The notes beneath the pieces are model-generated. The model was not told the origin of the DNA and did not search any database. It saw only the letters and a list, made by a program, of their open reading frames with translations. Below, piece after piece: positions 16,720-23,932 of a DNA stretch of 40,341 nt (position 1 is its first letter; each line of letters begins with the position of its first letter). The DNA is from Planctomycetaceae bacterium. Lineage in GTDB: Bacteria > Planctomycetota > Planctomycetia > Planctomycetales > Planctomycetaceae. A program made the translations under genes and the position numbers. The DNA lies in NCBI GenBank assembly GCA_029259845.1, contig JAJDEI010000025.1, positions 1 to 40,341 of the forward strand, in the 5' to 3' direction.

Positions 16720-16903
16720 GGGTGGCCGGCGCGCTGTTGAGGCAGCCGAAGCATGTCCGCAGACCAAACACTGGGGCCGTGACGCGGTTCGTTCACCGTC
16801 CACAGTCCCAGTGTTCCGCGCGGCTGACCAGTCATCGATTTCAGATCGCCCCCGCCACCCGCACCGTTGAGCAGATGCACCCCGCGACTCGCAACGCGTT
16901 AGG
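16720..16903 (-). repeat. Large intergenic repeat with conserved 39-nt core, copy A
   Basis: The core at 16767-16805 is 37/39 identical to 23164-23202 (both begin AACACTGGGGCCGTGACG). Inside copy A, AACACTGGG (16767-16775) is mirrored by CCCAGTGTT (16807-16815). Outer ends GGGTGGCCGGCGCG (16720-16733) and CGCCCCCGCCACCC (16847-16860) pair 12 of 14, and are followed by GTTGAGCAGATGC shared with copy B. It occupies nearly all the gap between the DUF1501 gene and the upstream PQQ lipoprotein gene. Small open frames here on the minus strand look like by-products of the repeat. Confidence 0.8.
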
Positions 16904-16907
16904 CCGG

Positions 16908-18512
16908 TCAGTCTGCAGGCTCTTTCAGGTCCAGACAAACCAGTGCGTCCTCGCATCGCAGGTAGAGGCGTCCGCGGGAAAGCACGGGGGCGGCCCAGCA
17001 GGGGTAGTGCATGAGCGGCGCGGAGCAGCGGGAGATTTCCTGCCATTCGTTTGCGTTGACGTCAGCTAACGCTAGCGTACCCCGTTCTCCGAGGATGACG
17101 AACATTCCTTCGGTCATGATGGCCGATCCGCGTCCATAGAAGGGCCAGGGGATCGGCTGCTTGGTTTCAGCATCAATGACCGTCCCGTTCGGCCCGCGGG
17201 CGAGGGCGTCGAGGCCGCGGCCCCAGCCGTTCGTTTGCCAGACGACCTTGCCGGTGTCTGCCTTGATGCAGCGCAGCTCGCCCTGCTGCTCATGCCGGCC
17301 GCTGAATCCGTAGTAATGCCCGTCGTGATGGATGGCCGTCGACCAATGCGTGAGCAGGTTGCGGGCATCCGACCAAATCGGCTCAACCGATTGGCCGTCT
17401 TCGGCGACCTTCAACAACACAGAACCAACCCGATATGCCGCCGAGAGCAGGATCGTATCGCCCACCACAACCGGCCGCGCGGCGTTGACGGAATCGTGAG
17501 TCCGTGATCGAAACCAATAGTGAAAGTTCTCCGCTCCCGTCTCCGGATCGACCGAGACGAGCCCCTGCCGCATCAGGCAGAGGATTTGCCGCTTCCCGTG
17601 AATTGTTGCGGCGATCGGCGAAGAGTAACTGACGACCTTCTCTTCGCCGGTCCATTGGTACGTGGGTTTGTTGGGGATCCGGGTCTCGGCGCCGTCCCAG
17701 GTTTGCTTGCCGACCGATTCCCACGACGTCTCACCGCTGCGAGCATCGAACGCAACAACGCCGGAGTTCGGCTGGCCGCCCACGAGGACAATCAGCCTGT
17801 CTCCTTCGAGAATGGGCGTTGCCCCCACGCCGAAAAACTCCTTCGGGATGGTGAAGTCGGCTTTGGTATCGCGGAACCAGATCGGCTTGCCGGTCGCCAG
17901 TTCAACACAGATGAGTTTGCCTTCGGCCCCAAATGTGAAACAACGGTCATTGGTCAGCAACGGTGTGCAGCGGGGGCCGTTGTTGTAGCCATAAGGATCC
18001 TGATACTGGGTCGCAGAGGCGTGCTTCCAAAGCGGTTCTCCCGTATCGGCCCTGAAACACTGGATGACCTCTTCGTCCCCGATCCGGTGATGGACCACGA
18101 GACGGTTGCCGCGGACCGACGGGGCGCTGTAACCGGTGCCGATTTTGCGCGACCAGAGCAGGGGCGGCCCGTCCGTCGGCCACTCCTTCAGCAGCCCCGT
18201 CTCCGAGGAAACACCCGTTTCCAGCGGTCCCAGAAACCGGGGCCAGTCGTCGCCGGGCCGATTCGGAGCCGGGACATCCGGTGGTGGTGCATCCGACGAC
18301 AGGCCATCGGCCGCATCGTTTGGTGCGGCGACGTCCAGCGGCGATTTCAGTGGCGACGAGCCACCCGAATTCGAAATCGGCGCGTCCTGTGCCAGTTCGA
18401 CCTGAACCGTGTTCCCACATCCGGCCACTGAAAAAAGCATCAGCCCAACGAGCAGCGTGAAGGCAACTCGGTTCAGCACAATTCTGGAGAGATCACGTCG
18501 CAACGTCAGCAT
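16908..18512 (-). CDS. PQQ-like beta-propeller lipoprotein
   Basis: 534 residues from ATG 18512. The N-terminus RRDLSRIVLNRVAFTLLVG ends in a lipobox SVAGC (Cys about residue 32), so the mature protein is predicted to be lipid-anchored. A Ser/Pro/Asp-rich linker (about 40-80) leads to DDWPRFLGPLETGVSSETG, the 'W-FLGP' opening of planctomycete PQQ-like proteins. Blades follow with FRADTGEPLWKH, VELATGKPIWFRD, FDARSGETSWES, VDPETGAENFHYW and IKADTGKVVWQT. A membrane-anchored version of the same fold as the two secreted propellers in this window. Reading upstream to 18593 adds an unconserved tail before the signal and is rejected. Confidence 0.88.
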   Translation of the reverse strand: MLTLRRDLSRIVLNRVAFTLLVGLMLFSVAGCGNTVQVELAQDAPISNSGGSSPLKSPLDVAAPNDAADGLSSDAPPPDVPAPNRPGDDWPRFLGPLETGVSSETGLLKEWPTDGPPLLWSRKIGTGYSAPSVRGNRLVVHHRIGDEEVIQCFRADTGEPLWKHASATQYQDPYGYNNGPRCTPLLTNDRCFTFGAEGKLICVELATGKPIWFRDTKADFTIPKEFFGVGATPILEGDRLIVLVGGQPNSGVVAFDARSGETSWESVGKQTWDGAETRIPNKPTYQWTGEEKVVSYSSPIAATIHGKRQILCLMRQGLVSVDPETGAENFHYWFRSRTHDSVNAARPVVVGDTILLSAAYRVGSVLLKVAEDGQSVEPIWSDARNLLTHWSTAIHHDGHYYGFSGRHEQQGELRCIKADTGKVVWQTNGWGRGLDALARGPNGTVIDAETKQPIPWPFYGRGSAIMTEGMFVILGERGTLALADVNANEWQEISRCSAPLMHYPCWAAPVLSRGRLYLRCEDALVCLDLKEPAD

Positions 18513-18605
18513 CGGTCGGTTTCCCGCAAGGGCCAGGGGGCGAGGAGGCCAGGCGTTCCCCCCGATTGGACCGATCGCGTCCCGCCAATGCAAGCCGTTG
18601 TGATG

Positions 18606-18695
18606 CCCAGGGCGAACGTGTTTTTCAAGATGGGTGAATTTGCGGTCGTTCGCCGTCGGTGAGACGCTCCAACCTCAATAAAACGATCGCCCTGC
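18606..18695. repeat. Dispersed repeat, copy 2 (uninterrupted)
   Basis: 18608-18659 matches 7363-7414 (about 43 of 52 identical), and 18655-18695 continues the match with 7480-7518. Unlike copy 1 it is continuous, which defines the insertion in copy 1. The rest of the 18513-19060 gap has no convincing gene; 18818-18876 holds a further inverted pair (GCGGATCGG 18825-18833 and CCGATCCGC 18868-18876), significance unknown. Confidence 0.68.
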
Positions 18696-19060
18696 ATCGC
18701 GGCCCGGTGACGTTCCGGTGACCGGTGACCGCTACGTCGGGGGACAGCGCCGCGAAGTCCGCCGCGCGCGTGATGGCCGGAAGGTTTTCGACGGCGAGAA
18801 GAAACACGGACCAACAAGATCCGGGCGGATCGGTTTTCCAATCGGCAACAATCGGCGGCCATCCGCCCCGATCCGCTTGATCCGCGGCTCCTTTTCTTGC
18901 CTGGTGATGCACATTGACGAGACTGCGAGCGACGTTCCTGCCGCCGACCCGACGCCAGTGTTCCCGGTCAGGAGACGACACGCCGCGATGCGTGCGGGCA
19001 CGCCTTTGTTACGCCGTCGGCCAGCGGCGGCCGTTCGGCTCAGCTCGCCGGGGTGCCGCG

Positions 19061-19720
19061 TCAGATGGTGACGAATCGGTAGTGAAAAAGAAAATGGAGC
19101 CCCGTTCCCACGATCACGCAGCAGTGCCAGACAGCGTGGAAATAGGGGTGCCGGTGGTCGTTGAGGAAGAACCACAACCCCACGATGTATGCCAGACCAC
19201 CGGCGATTACGTAGGTCAATCCCACAAGCCCGGTGATGGCGAGCACCTGACCTAGAATCATCACCGGCAGCCACGCCATCGCGACGTACCAGAAGAATGC
19301 GACCGGCCGATCGCCGGAGCGAACGCGGGCAACCGTCCCGACGACGGCCATCGTCCATACGGCCGCCAGCAGGACCCATCCTGTGCCCGTTCGGACATGT
19401 GCCATCAGAAAGGGCGTATAGGAGCCGGCAATCAGCAGAAAGATACAGACTTGATCCAACATCCGAAACAGGCTCTTCCGCTCGGGGTGCTCAATCGAAT
19501 GGGAGAGCGTGGAGGCACCGTACAGAGACACCAGCGAGCAGACGTAGATGGCACAGCCGAGCGTCGCCAGAGCGTCCCCGTCCAGCATAACGGCGCGCAT
19601 CAAAGCAACCGCACCGATCATGCTCAGACCCCAGCCGAATCCGTGGGTCCACGCATTGGCGGTTTCCGCCGAGACGGGCGTCAAACTCTGCGAAAAGGAT
19701 AGCTGCGCGAGACGTTCCAT
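19061..19720 (-). CDS. Hemolysin III / PAQR family membrane protein
   Basis: 219 residues with seven membrane spans. Family marks are present: ETANAWTHGFGW before span 1, SLYGASTLSHSIEHPERK (Ser and His of the metal site), LDQVCIFLLIAGSYTPF, and HPYFHAVWHCCVIVGTGLHF near the C-terminus with the two conserved His. These Ser/His residues form a zinc site in PAQR proteins, suggesting hydrolase activity on a membrane lipid such as ceramide; bacterial members are not well characterised and the 'hemolysin' name may be misleading. Start ATG 19720 (MERLAQLSF) is chosen; an open frame to 20125 adds 135 residues without any membrane-protein or family character. Confidence 0.92.
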   Translation of the reverse strand: MERLAQLSFSQSLTPVSAETANAWTHGFGWGLSMIGAVALMRAVMLDGDALATLGCAIYVCSLVSLYGASTLSHSIEHPERKSLFRMLDQVCIFLLIAGSYTPFLMAHVRTGTGWVLLAAVWTMAVVGTVARVRSGDRPVAFFWYVAMAWLPVMILGQVLAITGLVGLTYVIAGGLAYIVGLWFFLNDHRHPYFHAVWHCCVIVGTGLHFLFHYRFVTI

Positions 19721-20108
19721 AGACCGGCGTCCTTGCCTGAGCGAGGTGCGAATTCTCGGAAAATCGGAATCCGGATCAAGACGAAGATTTGCCGAAACAG
19801 GACGCGGAGGTCCCGGACGACCGTCATCGGCTAAATCGACTTCAAGAACGAGGCTTCTGAAGAAAGTTCGGGGCTTTTGGGCAGGGTGTGGCGAACGAGA
19901 ATCGGTCGGCGCGATACGTTCACTGCATCCTGACCACGCCACCGGCGGCTTCCGCCGAACTTCGCCGGGGATTAGCCTGGGTGACCGAGTTTCTCTATTG
20001 GCCCATCCCCGGTAGACTCGGTCATGCGTGTTCTGAATGTGTTCCTGTGCAGTTCTTGCCGGGAGGTTCCTGGTTTTCCCTCTCGAACTTGGCCGGGCAT
20101 CGCGGGCT
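19721..20108. other. Divergent intergenic region, nothing recognised
   Basis: The 388 bp between the divergent hemolysin-III and WYL-regulator starts hold promoters for one or both genes by position. I see no strong hairpin, repeat copy or gene. Open frames here are extensions of the flanking genes without conserved character. Confidence 0.5.
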
Positions 20109-21128
20109 ATGGCGTCGGTCGACAAAATTCGTCGGTTTCTGAAGCTGATCGAGCGGCTGCAATCGGGCCGGGTCTACAATTCTAAAGACCTGGCGGAGTT
20201 CTGTGGCGTGAGCCGCCGCACGATTTTCCGCGACCTGAAACTGCTGCAGGACTCCGGACTGCCCGTGCTCTACGACGAACAGCGCCAGGGCTACTGGATG
20301 GCGGCGGCTTCCTTCGTGCCGCCGACGGATCTCACACTGGCCGAGACGCTGGCTTTGATCGTGATCGCCCGAAGCCTCGGACGTCAGGAAGACGGGCTTC
20401 CGTTCTTTCAAGCGGCCCGCGACGCCGGCCTCAAGTTGTTCAGCAACCTCCCCAAGACGTTTCAGCACGAGATCGGCGACCTGGGCGACCTCATCGACAT
20501 CCGCCTGCCCCGTCACAATCACCTGGACGATGTCCAACCCCACCATGAACTGCTCATGCAGTCCTTGGCAGAACGTCGCAAGGTCCGCTTGCGGTACGGC
20601 AGTCTGTTTGAGCAGAAGGAGCTGCGCACGCTGCTCAGTCCGTACCGTCTGTTCTTCGCCCGCCGCAGTTGGTACGCCATCGGACGCTCGTCCGTCCACC
20701 GAGCCGTGCGGACGTTCCATCTGGGCCGCATCGTTGAAGCCGAACTGACCGACGACCGTTATGAGATTCCGCCTCGGTTTTCCCTCGCCCGTTATCTGGG
20801 GAACGCGTGGCATCTGATCCGCGAACGGGGACGGCGGACGGACGTGGTGATTCGCTTTCAACCCAAAGTCGCCACCAACGTGGCCGAGGTCACGTGGCAC
20901 AAGACACAGCGGATCGATTGGGACGACGACGGCACGATGGATTTCCGCGTCACCGTGGACGGGCTCCACGAAATCTCCTGGTGGATACTCGGCTACGGCA
21001 ATCAGGCCGAGGTGCTTGAGCCGGACGAACTGCGGGAGATGATCGCCGAGCACGCCGCCGGTATGCTCAAGGCCTATCGTCCCCGCAAACGTCGGACGAA
21101 ACAGGCCCGCACAAGCAAGAAACGCTGA
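20109..21128 (+). CDS. HTH-WYL transcriptional regulator (YafY-like)
   Basis: 339 residues. An N-terminal helix-turn-helix (about 5-55, LIERLQSGRVYNSKDLAEFC and VSRRTIFRDLKLL) is followed by a WYL domain (about 150-235). There LSPYRLFFARRSWYAIGRSS has the WYA variant of the WYL strand and RTFHLGRI supplies the conserved Arg/His-rich ligand site. A C-terminal beta domain (WYL extension, about 250-315) ends in a basic tail PRKRRTKQARTSKKR. WYL proteins sense nucleic-acid or nucleotide ligands and control DNA-damage or defence genes, but many are metabolic; no obvious target is adjacent. Start ATG 20109 chosen; the frame is open to 20037 without conserved residues. Confidence 0.9.
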   Translation: MASVDKIRRFLKLIERLQSGRVYNSKDLAEFCGVSRRTIFRDLKLLQDSGLPVLYDEQRQGYWMAAASFVPPTDLTLAETLALIVIARSLGRQEDGLPFFQAARDAGLKLFSNLPKTFQHEIGDLGDLIDIRLPRHNHLDDVQPHHELLMQSLAERRKVRLRYGSLFEQKELRTLLSPYRLFFARRSWYAIGRSSVHRAVRTFHLGRIVEAELTDDRYEIPPRFSLARYLGNAWHLIRERGRRTDVVIRFQPKVATNVAEVTWHKTQRIDWDDDGTMDFRVTVDGLHEISWWILGYGNQAEVLEPDELREMIAEHAAGMLKAYRPRKRRTKQARTSKKR

Positions 21129-21175
21129 CCAACGGCTGCAACATCAGAGCCCGAAGAGCTTGGGAGTTTGCGGAG

Positions 21176-21274
21176 AAAACACCGGGTGTCTCATGATCTC
21201 GCGAAACGTTCAAGGCATGAGCCGCTGAAGTTCATTTTGTCGCCTCCCTGCAGATTCGAAACACCGGGTGTCTG
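21176..21274 (+). repeat. BIME-like element bounded by ACACCGGGTGT palindromes, copy 3
   Basis: AACACCGGGTGTC at 21178-21190 and AAACACCGGGTGTC at 21259-21272 bound the unit. The interior shares CTCATGA, CATGAGCCGCTG and GATTCGA, in order, with the reverse complement of 7599-7697. It lies after the WYL gene. The rest of the 21129-21509 gap has a short GAGCGTTAGCGACGCGG fragment (21303-21319) and an exact TTGACA at 21418-21423 that could be a -35 box, though no good -10 box follows at ideal spacing. Confidence 0.75.
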
Positions 21275-21509
21275 GGCACGCGTTGAGAAAAATCAGAGCC
21301 CGGAGCGTTAGCGACGCGGTCCCCGATCATTCGGTACTCACCCTTTCTCACGCTGCTCGAACCGCCCGACCGCCCGGCCCGAAACAGCCAACCGCCCGAA
21401 AACGCACACGCTCTTGGTTGACAGCCGGCGGCGACTCTGTCGGAATAGCCCGACGCGTGGCACGGCTTACCCAGCCGCAGGGAATCAGCACCACTCAAGG
21501 CCGAAACGT

Positions 21510-22346
21510 ATGCAACTCTCCTTGTCCGTCCGCATCGCTGAGGAATTCCTCTCCAAAGAGCACGCGCGGCTTCCTCTGGATGAACTCGCGGAGCTCGCGC
21601 GGAATTCCGGCTACGACGCTCTCTGCATGCGGGCGTCCCAGGTGGGGATTCATTCGTCCGCAGAACAGCAGGCGGCGGCGGCGGCGCAAATTCGCGACCG
21701 CGGATTGGCCGTGACAATGGCCACCGGTGACTTCGACGTCGTCTACAACAACGACGACGGACCGGCGGGCCTGCGAAACATCGGCCCTTTTCTCGATCTG
21801 GCTGAGACGCTCGGAGCACCGATGATCCGCGTCGCCCTCAAGGCCGAACAGGACATCCCCGCCGCCCAACAGGCCGCGGACGAAGCGGCACCGCGCGGTC
21901 TGAAACTCGTCCATCAATGTCATACGCTGAGCCTGTTCGAAACGGTCGACGGAATCGAAAACACGCTCCGGCAAATCGGCCGTCCCAACTTCGGCCTGAT
22001 CTATGAACCGGCCAACCTCGAACTGTGCGGCCAGGATTACGGCCCCGCCACGATCGCGCGGCTCGCGCCGTGGATTGTCAACGTCTATCTGCAGAACCAC
22101 ATCATCAAACCGGACGGCGCGATCACGCTGGACACGTGGTGCCGCGGACCGGTTCCGTTCGACCAGATTCCCATCCACACATCCGGAGGCGTCGACTTTC
22201 CGGCCGTGTTCGGCGGCTTGGCGTCGATTGGCTATCAAGGCCCGGTGACCGCGCATCAGTCGGGACTGGAAGACGAACCGCTCGCAGTGACCGCGCAGCG
22301 AACGGCGGAGTACCTTCGGACGGTCGCCTCAGACGCCGGTCTGTGA
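21510..22346 (+). CDS. Sugar phosphate isomerase/epimerase-like TIM-barrel protein
   Basis: 278 residues from ATG 21510 (MQLSLSVRIAEEFL). A xylose-isomerase-like/AP-endonuclease-2 TIM barrel: strands seen at YDALCMRASQVGIHS, LAVTMATGDF, GAPMIRVALKAEQD, LVHQCHTLSLFET, FGLIYEPANLEL, VNVYLQNH and HTSGGVDFPAVF. Glu in YEPANL, and His in HQCHT and QNH, are in the places of the divalent-metal ligands of this family. Length is normal. Likely interconverts a ketose or related small sugar in the cytoplasm; substrate unknown. No ribosome-binding site is obvious. Next is a PfpI-family gene after 185 bp. Confidence 0.87.
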   Translation: MQLSLSVRIAEEFLSKEHARLPLDELAELARNSGYDALCMRASQVGIHSSAEQQAAAAAQIRDRGLAVTMATGDFDVVYNNDDGPAGLRNIGPFLDLAETLGAPMIRVALKAEQDIPAAQQAADEAAPRGLKLVHQCHTLSLFETVDGIENTLRQIGRPNFGLIYEPANLELCGQDYGPATIARLAPWIVNVYLQNHIIKPDGAITLDTWCRGPVPFDQIPIHTSGGVDFPAVFGGLASIGYQGPVTAHQSGLEDEPLAVTAQRTAEYLRTVASDAGL

Positions 22347-22411
22347 GGACCATCCGGCGACGATCCCTCCGAGCCCGAGACAATGTTCAACGAAGCAGCT
22401 CCTTGAAGACA

Positions 22412-22503
22412 GTGTGCCACGGCTGTGTCAGCCGTGCCGACGTCGGAAGACGCGCCGGTTCTTCGCACCGCCGACACGGCGGTGGCACACGGGGCGTTTT
22501 TTT
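22412..22503 (+). terminator. Long inverted repeat followed by a T-run: likely terminator and repeat
   Basis: The arms 22412-22437 and 22465-22490 pair over 26 nt with four mismatches (GTGTGCCAC at the open end, 27-nt loop), then GGGGCG and seven T residues (22497-22503). This suits an intrinsic terminator for the isomerase-like gene. The stem is much longer than usual, which points to a repeat element used as a terminator. Confidence 0.7.
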
Positions 22504-22531
22504 CAACGATTCGACGACAGAGAGCCATCCC

Positions 22532-23104
22532 ATGCAAGGCAAAATTCTGATGCCCATCGGTGACGCCACCGAGACGATGGACACCCTGTACGCCTATTAC
22601 CGTCTGCCGGAAGAAGGGCTCGAAGTGGTCGTCACCGGCCCCGAGGCGCGGCTGTACCACACGGTGCTTCACGAAATCCCCCCCAACCCGGACGTCCCGT
22701 GGGACATCACCCAGGAGCGGCCGGGATACCACCTCCGGGCGGATGTCGCCTTCGCCGACCTTTGTGCAGAAGACTATGCCGGCCTGTTCATCTCCGGCGG
22801 ACGGGCGCCGGAGTACCTCCGCTACGACAACGGCCTGCTGCGGGTCACACGCGAGATTTGGGAAGCGGGCAAACCGATCGCCTGTCTGTGTCACGGCATC
22901 GAAATCCTCACCGCCGCCGGCTGCATTCAAGGCAAACGAGTCACCACCGTCCCCAAATGCGCGCTCGATGCCGAGCAGGGCGGGGCGACCTACGTCGACG
23001 AACCGGTCGTCGTCGACGGACGCCTCGTCACCGCCCGCGGCTATCAGGACAACACAGAACTGCTGCGACAATTCATCGCCATGCTCCGAGCCGATGCCGC
23101 CTGA
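22532..23104 (+). CDS. DJ-1/PfpI family protein
   Basis: 190 residues from ATG 22532 (MQGKILMPIGDATETMDTLY); the frame extends to 22025 through the upstream gene and terminator, so that extension is rejected. The nucleophile elbow ACLCHGIEIL has Cys120-His121, and the early acid in GDATE (E14) is where PfpI/YhbO members have the Glu that polarises the Cys. LFISGGRAPEYLRYD is the other conserved loop. Possible activities in this clan are deglycase/glyoxalase, chaperone or peptidase; none can be chosen from sequence alone. No signal peptide. Confidence 0.9.
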   Translation: MQGKILMPIGDATETMDTLYAYYRLPEEGLEVVVTGPEARLYHTVLHEIPPNPDVPWDITQERPGYHLRADVAFADLCAEDYAGLFISGGRAPEYLRYDNGLLRVTREIWEAGKPIACLCHGIEILTAAGCIQGKRVTTVPKCALDAEQGGATYVDEPVVVDGRLVTARGYQDNTELLRQFIAMLRADAA

Positions 23105-23116
23105 CGGTCGTCTGCC

Positions 23117-23385
23117 GGGTGGCGGGGGCCATGTTGAGGCAACGGCCGCGTGCCCTCGGTCGGAACACTGGGGCCGTGACGCGGTTCGTTCACTGTCCGC
23201 AGCCCCAGAGTGCCCGGAGGGTGGCTGGGGCGCTCTGACGCATGGATGGGCTCTCACGCTTTTTTCTGGGGCTGTGTGCGGTCCAGAGAACGCGCCCATC
23301 GCCCCAGGTAGGAAACGCTTTCGACAATTGCGCGACTCGCATTGCGCCCCGCCGCCCCCTCCATTGAGCAGATGCTCGTGCATCG
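23117..23385 (-). repeat. Large intergenic repeat with conserved 39-nt core, copy B
   Basis: The core at 23164-23202 differs from copy A at only two of 39 positions. Both copies share TGTTGAGGCA before it and TTGAGCAGATGC after it (23364-23375). Left end GGGTGGCGGGGGCC (23117-23130); right end is degenerate (23344-23359). Copy B is about 120 bp longer because of an extra segment, 23221-23311, which begins GTGGCTGGGGCGCTC and ends CGCCCCAGGTAG, i.e. it resembles the element at 24040-24120. It sits between the PfpI gene and blaI. Confidence 0.8.
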
Positions 23386-23415
23386 CTACCTCTTTTGTTC
23401 TGAAACCCTCTAATA

Positions 23416-23467
23416 CGTTAGAAGATAGGTTGGCGCCCGGGCCGGCGCCGGTTACGATCGTCTAACG
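23416..23467 (+). promoter_or_regulatory. Candidate operator dyad upstream of blaI
   Basis: CGTTAGA (23416-23422) and TCTAACG (23461-23467) are exact inverted repeats. Between them lies a GC-rich core with GGCGCC repeated. The dyad is 70-120 bp before the blaI start, where a BlaI-type dimer would be expected to bind its own promoter. It is not the classical TACA/TGTA BlaI box, so this is inference from position and symmetry only. Confidence 0.3.
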
Positions 23468-23536
23468 AATTCGATGATGAGTCGTCCGTGGGGTGAGTGG
23501 CATCGCCTCGAAAACTTCTGTCCGGAGAGACGTCTG

Positions 23537-23932
23537 ATGGCTCGCAAGGAATCGGAACATCCAACCGAGTTGGAGCTGGAGATCCTCAAGGTGCTTTGGC
23601 ATGAGGCCCCACTGCCCGTCAGGGACGTGCGTGATCGGCTGGAGGAGCATGCCGGACGACCGCTCGCCCATAGCACGGTGATTACCATGCTTAACATCAT
23701 GGTCCGCAAGGGCTATCTGCGACGTCAGAAGAAGGGCAAGGCGTTCTTTTTTTCCCCCAAGGTGGAACGCGACCGGGTGGCGGGCGGCATCATGGAGGAT
23801 GTTCTCTCCCGCATCTTCGACGGCTCCCCTGCCGCGATGGTGCTCAACCTGATCGAGACCGCCGACCTCGACGCCGACGAACTGGCCGAACTCCGCCGCC
23901 TCATCAGCCGCAAGGCCCGGGAGCAATCATGA
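23537..23932 (+). CDS. BlaI/MecI/CopY-family repressor
   Basis: 131 residues from ATG 23537, with GGAGAG a few bases upstream. A winged helix-turn-helix fills residues 9-80 (PTELELEILKVLWHEAPLPV, HSTVITMLNIMVRKGYL, then the wing GKAFFFSPKV). A C-terminal dimerisation part follows (FDGSPAAMVLNLIETADLDADELAELRRLI). In known systems such a repressor is cleaved, or its cleavage promoted, by the partner M56 membrane protease, which derepresses the operon. Its stop overlaps the start of the downstream M56 gene by 4 bp (ATGA), so the two are translationally coupled. Confidence 0.95.
   Translation: MARKESEHPTELELEILKVLWHEAPLPVRDVRDRLEEHAGRPLAHSTVITMLNIMVRKGYLRRQKKGKAFFFSPKVERDRVAGGIMEDVLSRIFDGSPAAMVLNLIETADLDADELAELRRLISRKAREQS

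Noticed and set aside
16644..16880. Small minus-strand open frames in the 16.7 kb and 23.1 kb repeats
   Set aside because: The two copies resemble each other as protein only because the DNA repeat is conserved; lengths and starts differ and no ribosome-binding site is seen.
19721..20125. 135-residue N-terminal extension of the hemolysin-III protein
   Set aside because: Arg/Pro/Ser-rich with no family similarity; ATG 19720 gives the normal protein length.
22025..22531. Upstream extension of the PfpI gene
   Set aside because: It runs through the isomerase-like gene and the terminator-like repeat in another frame.
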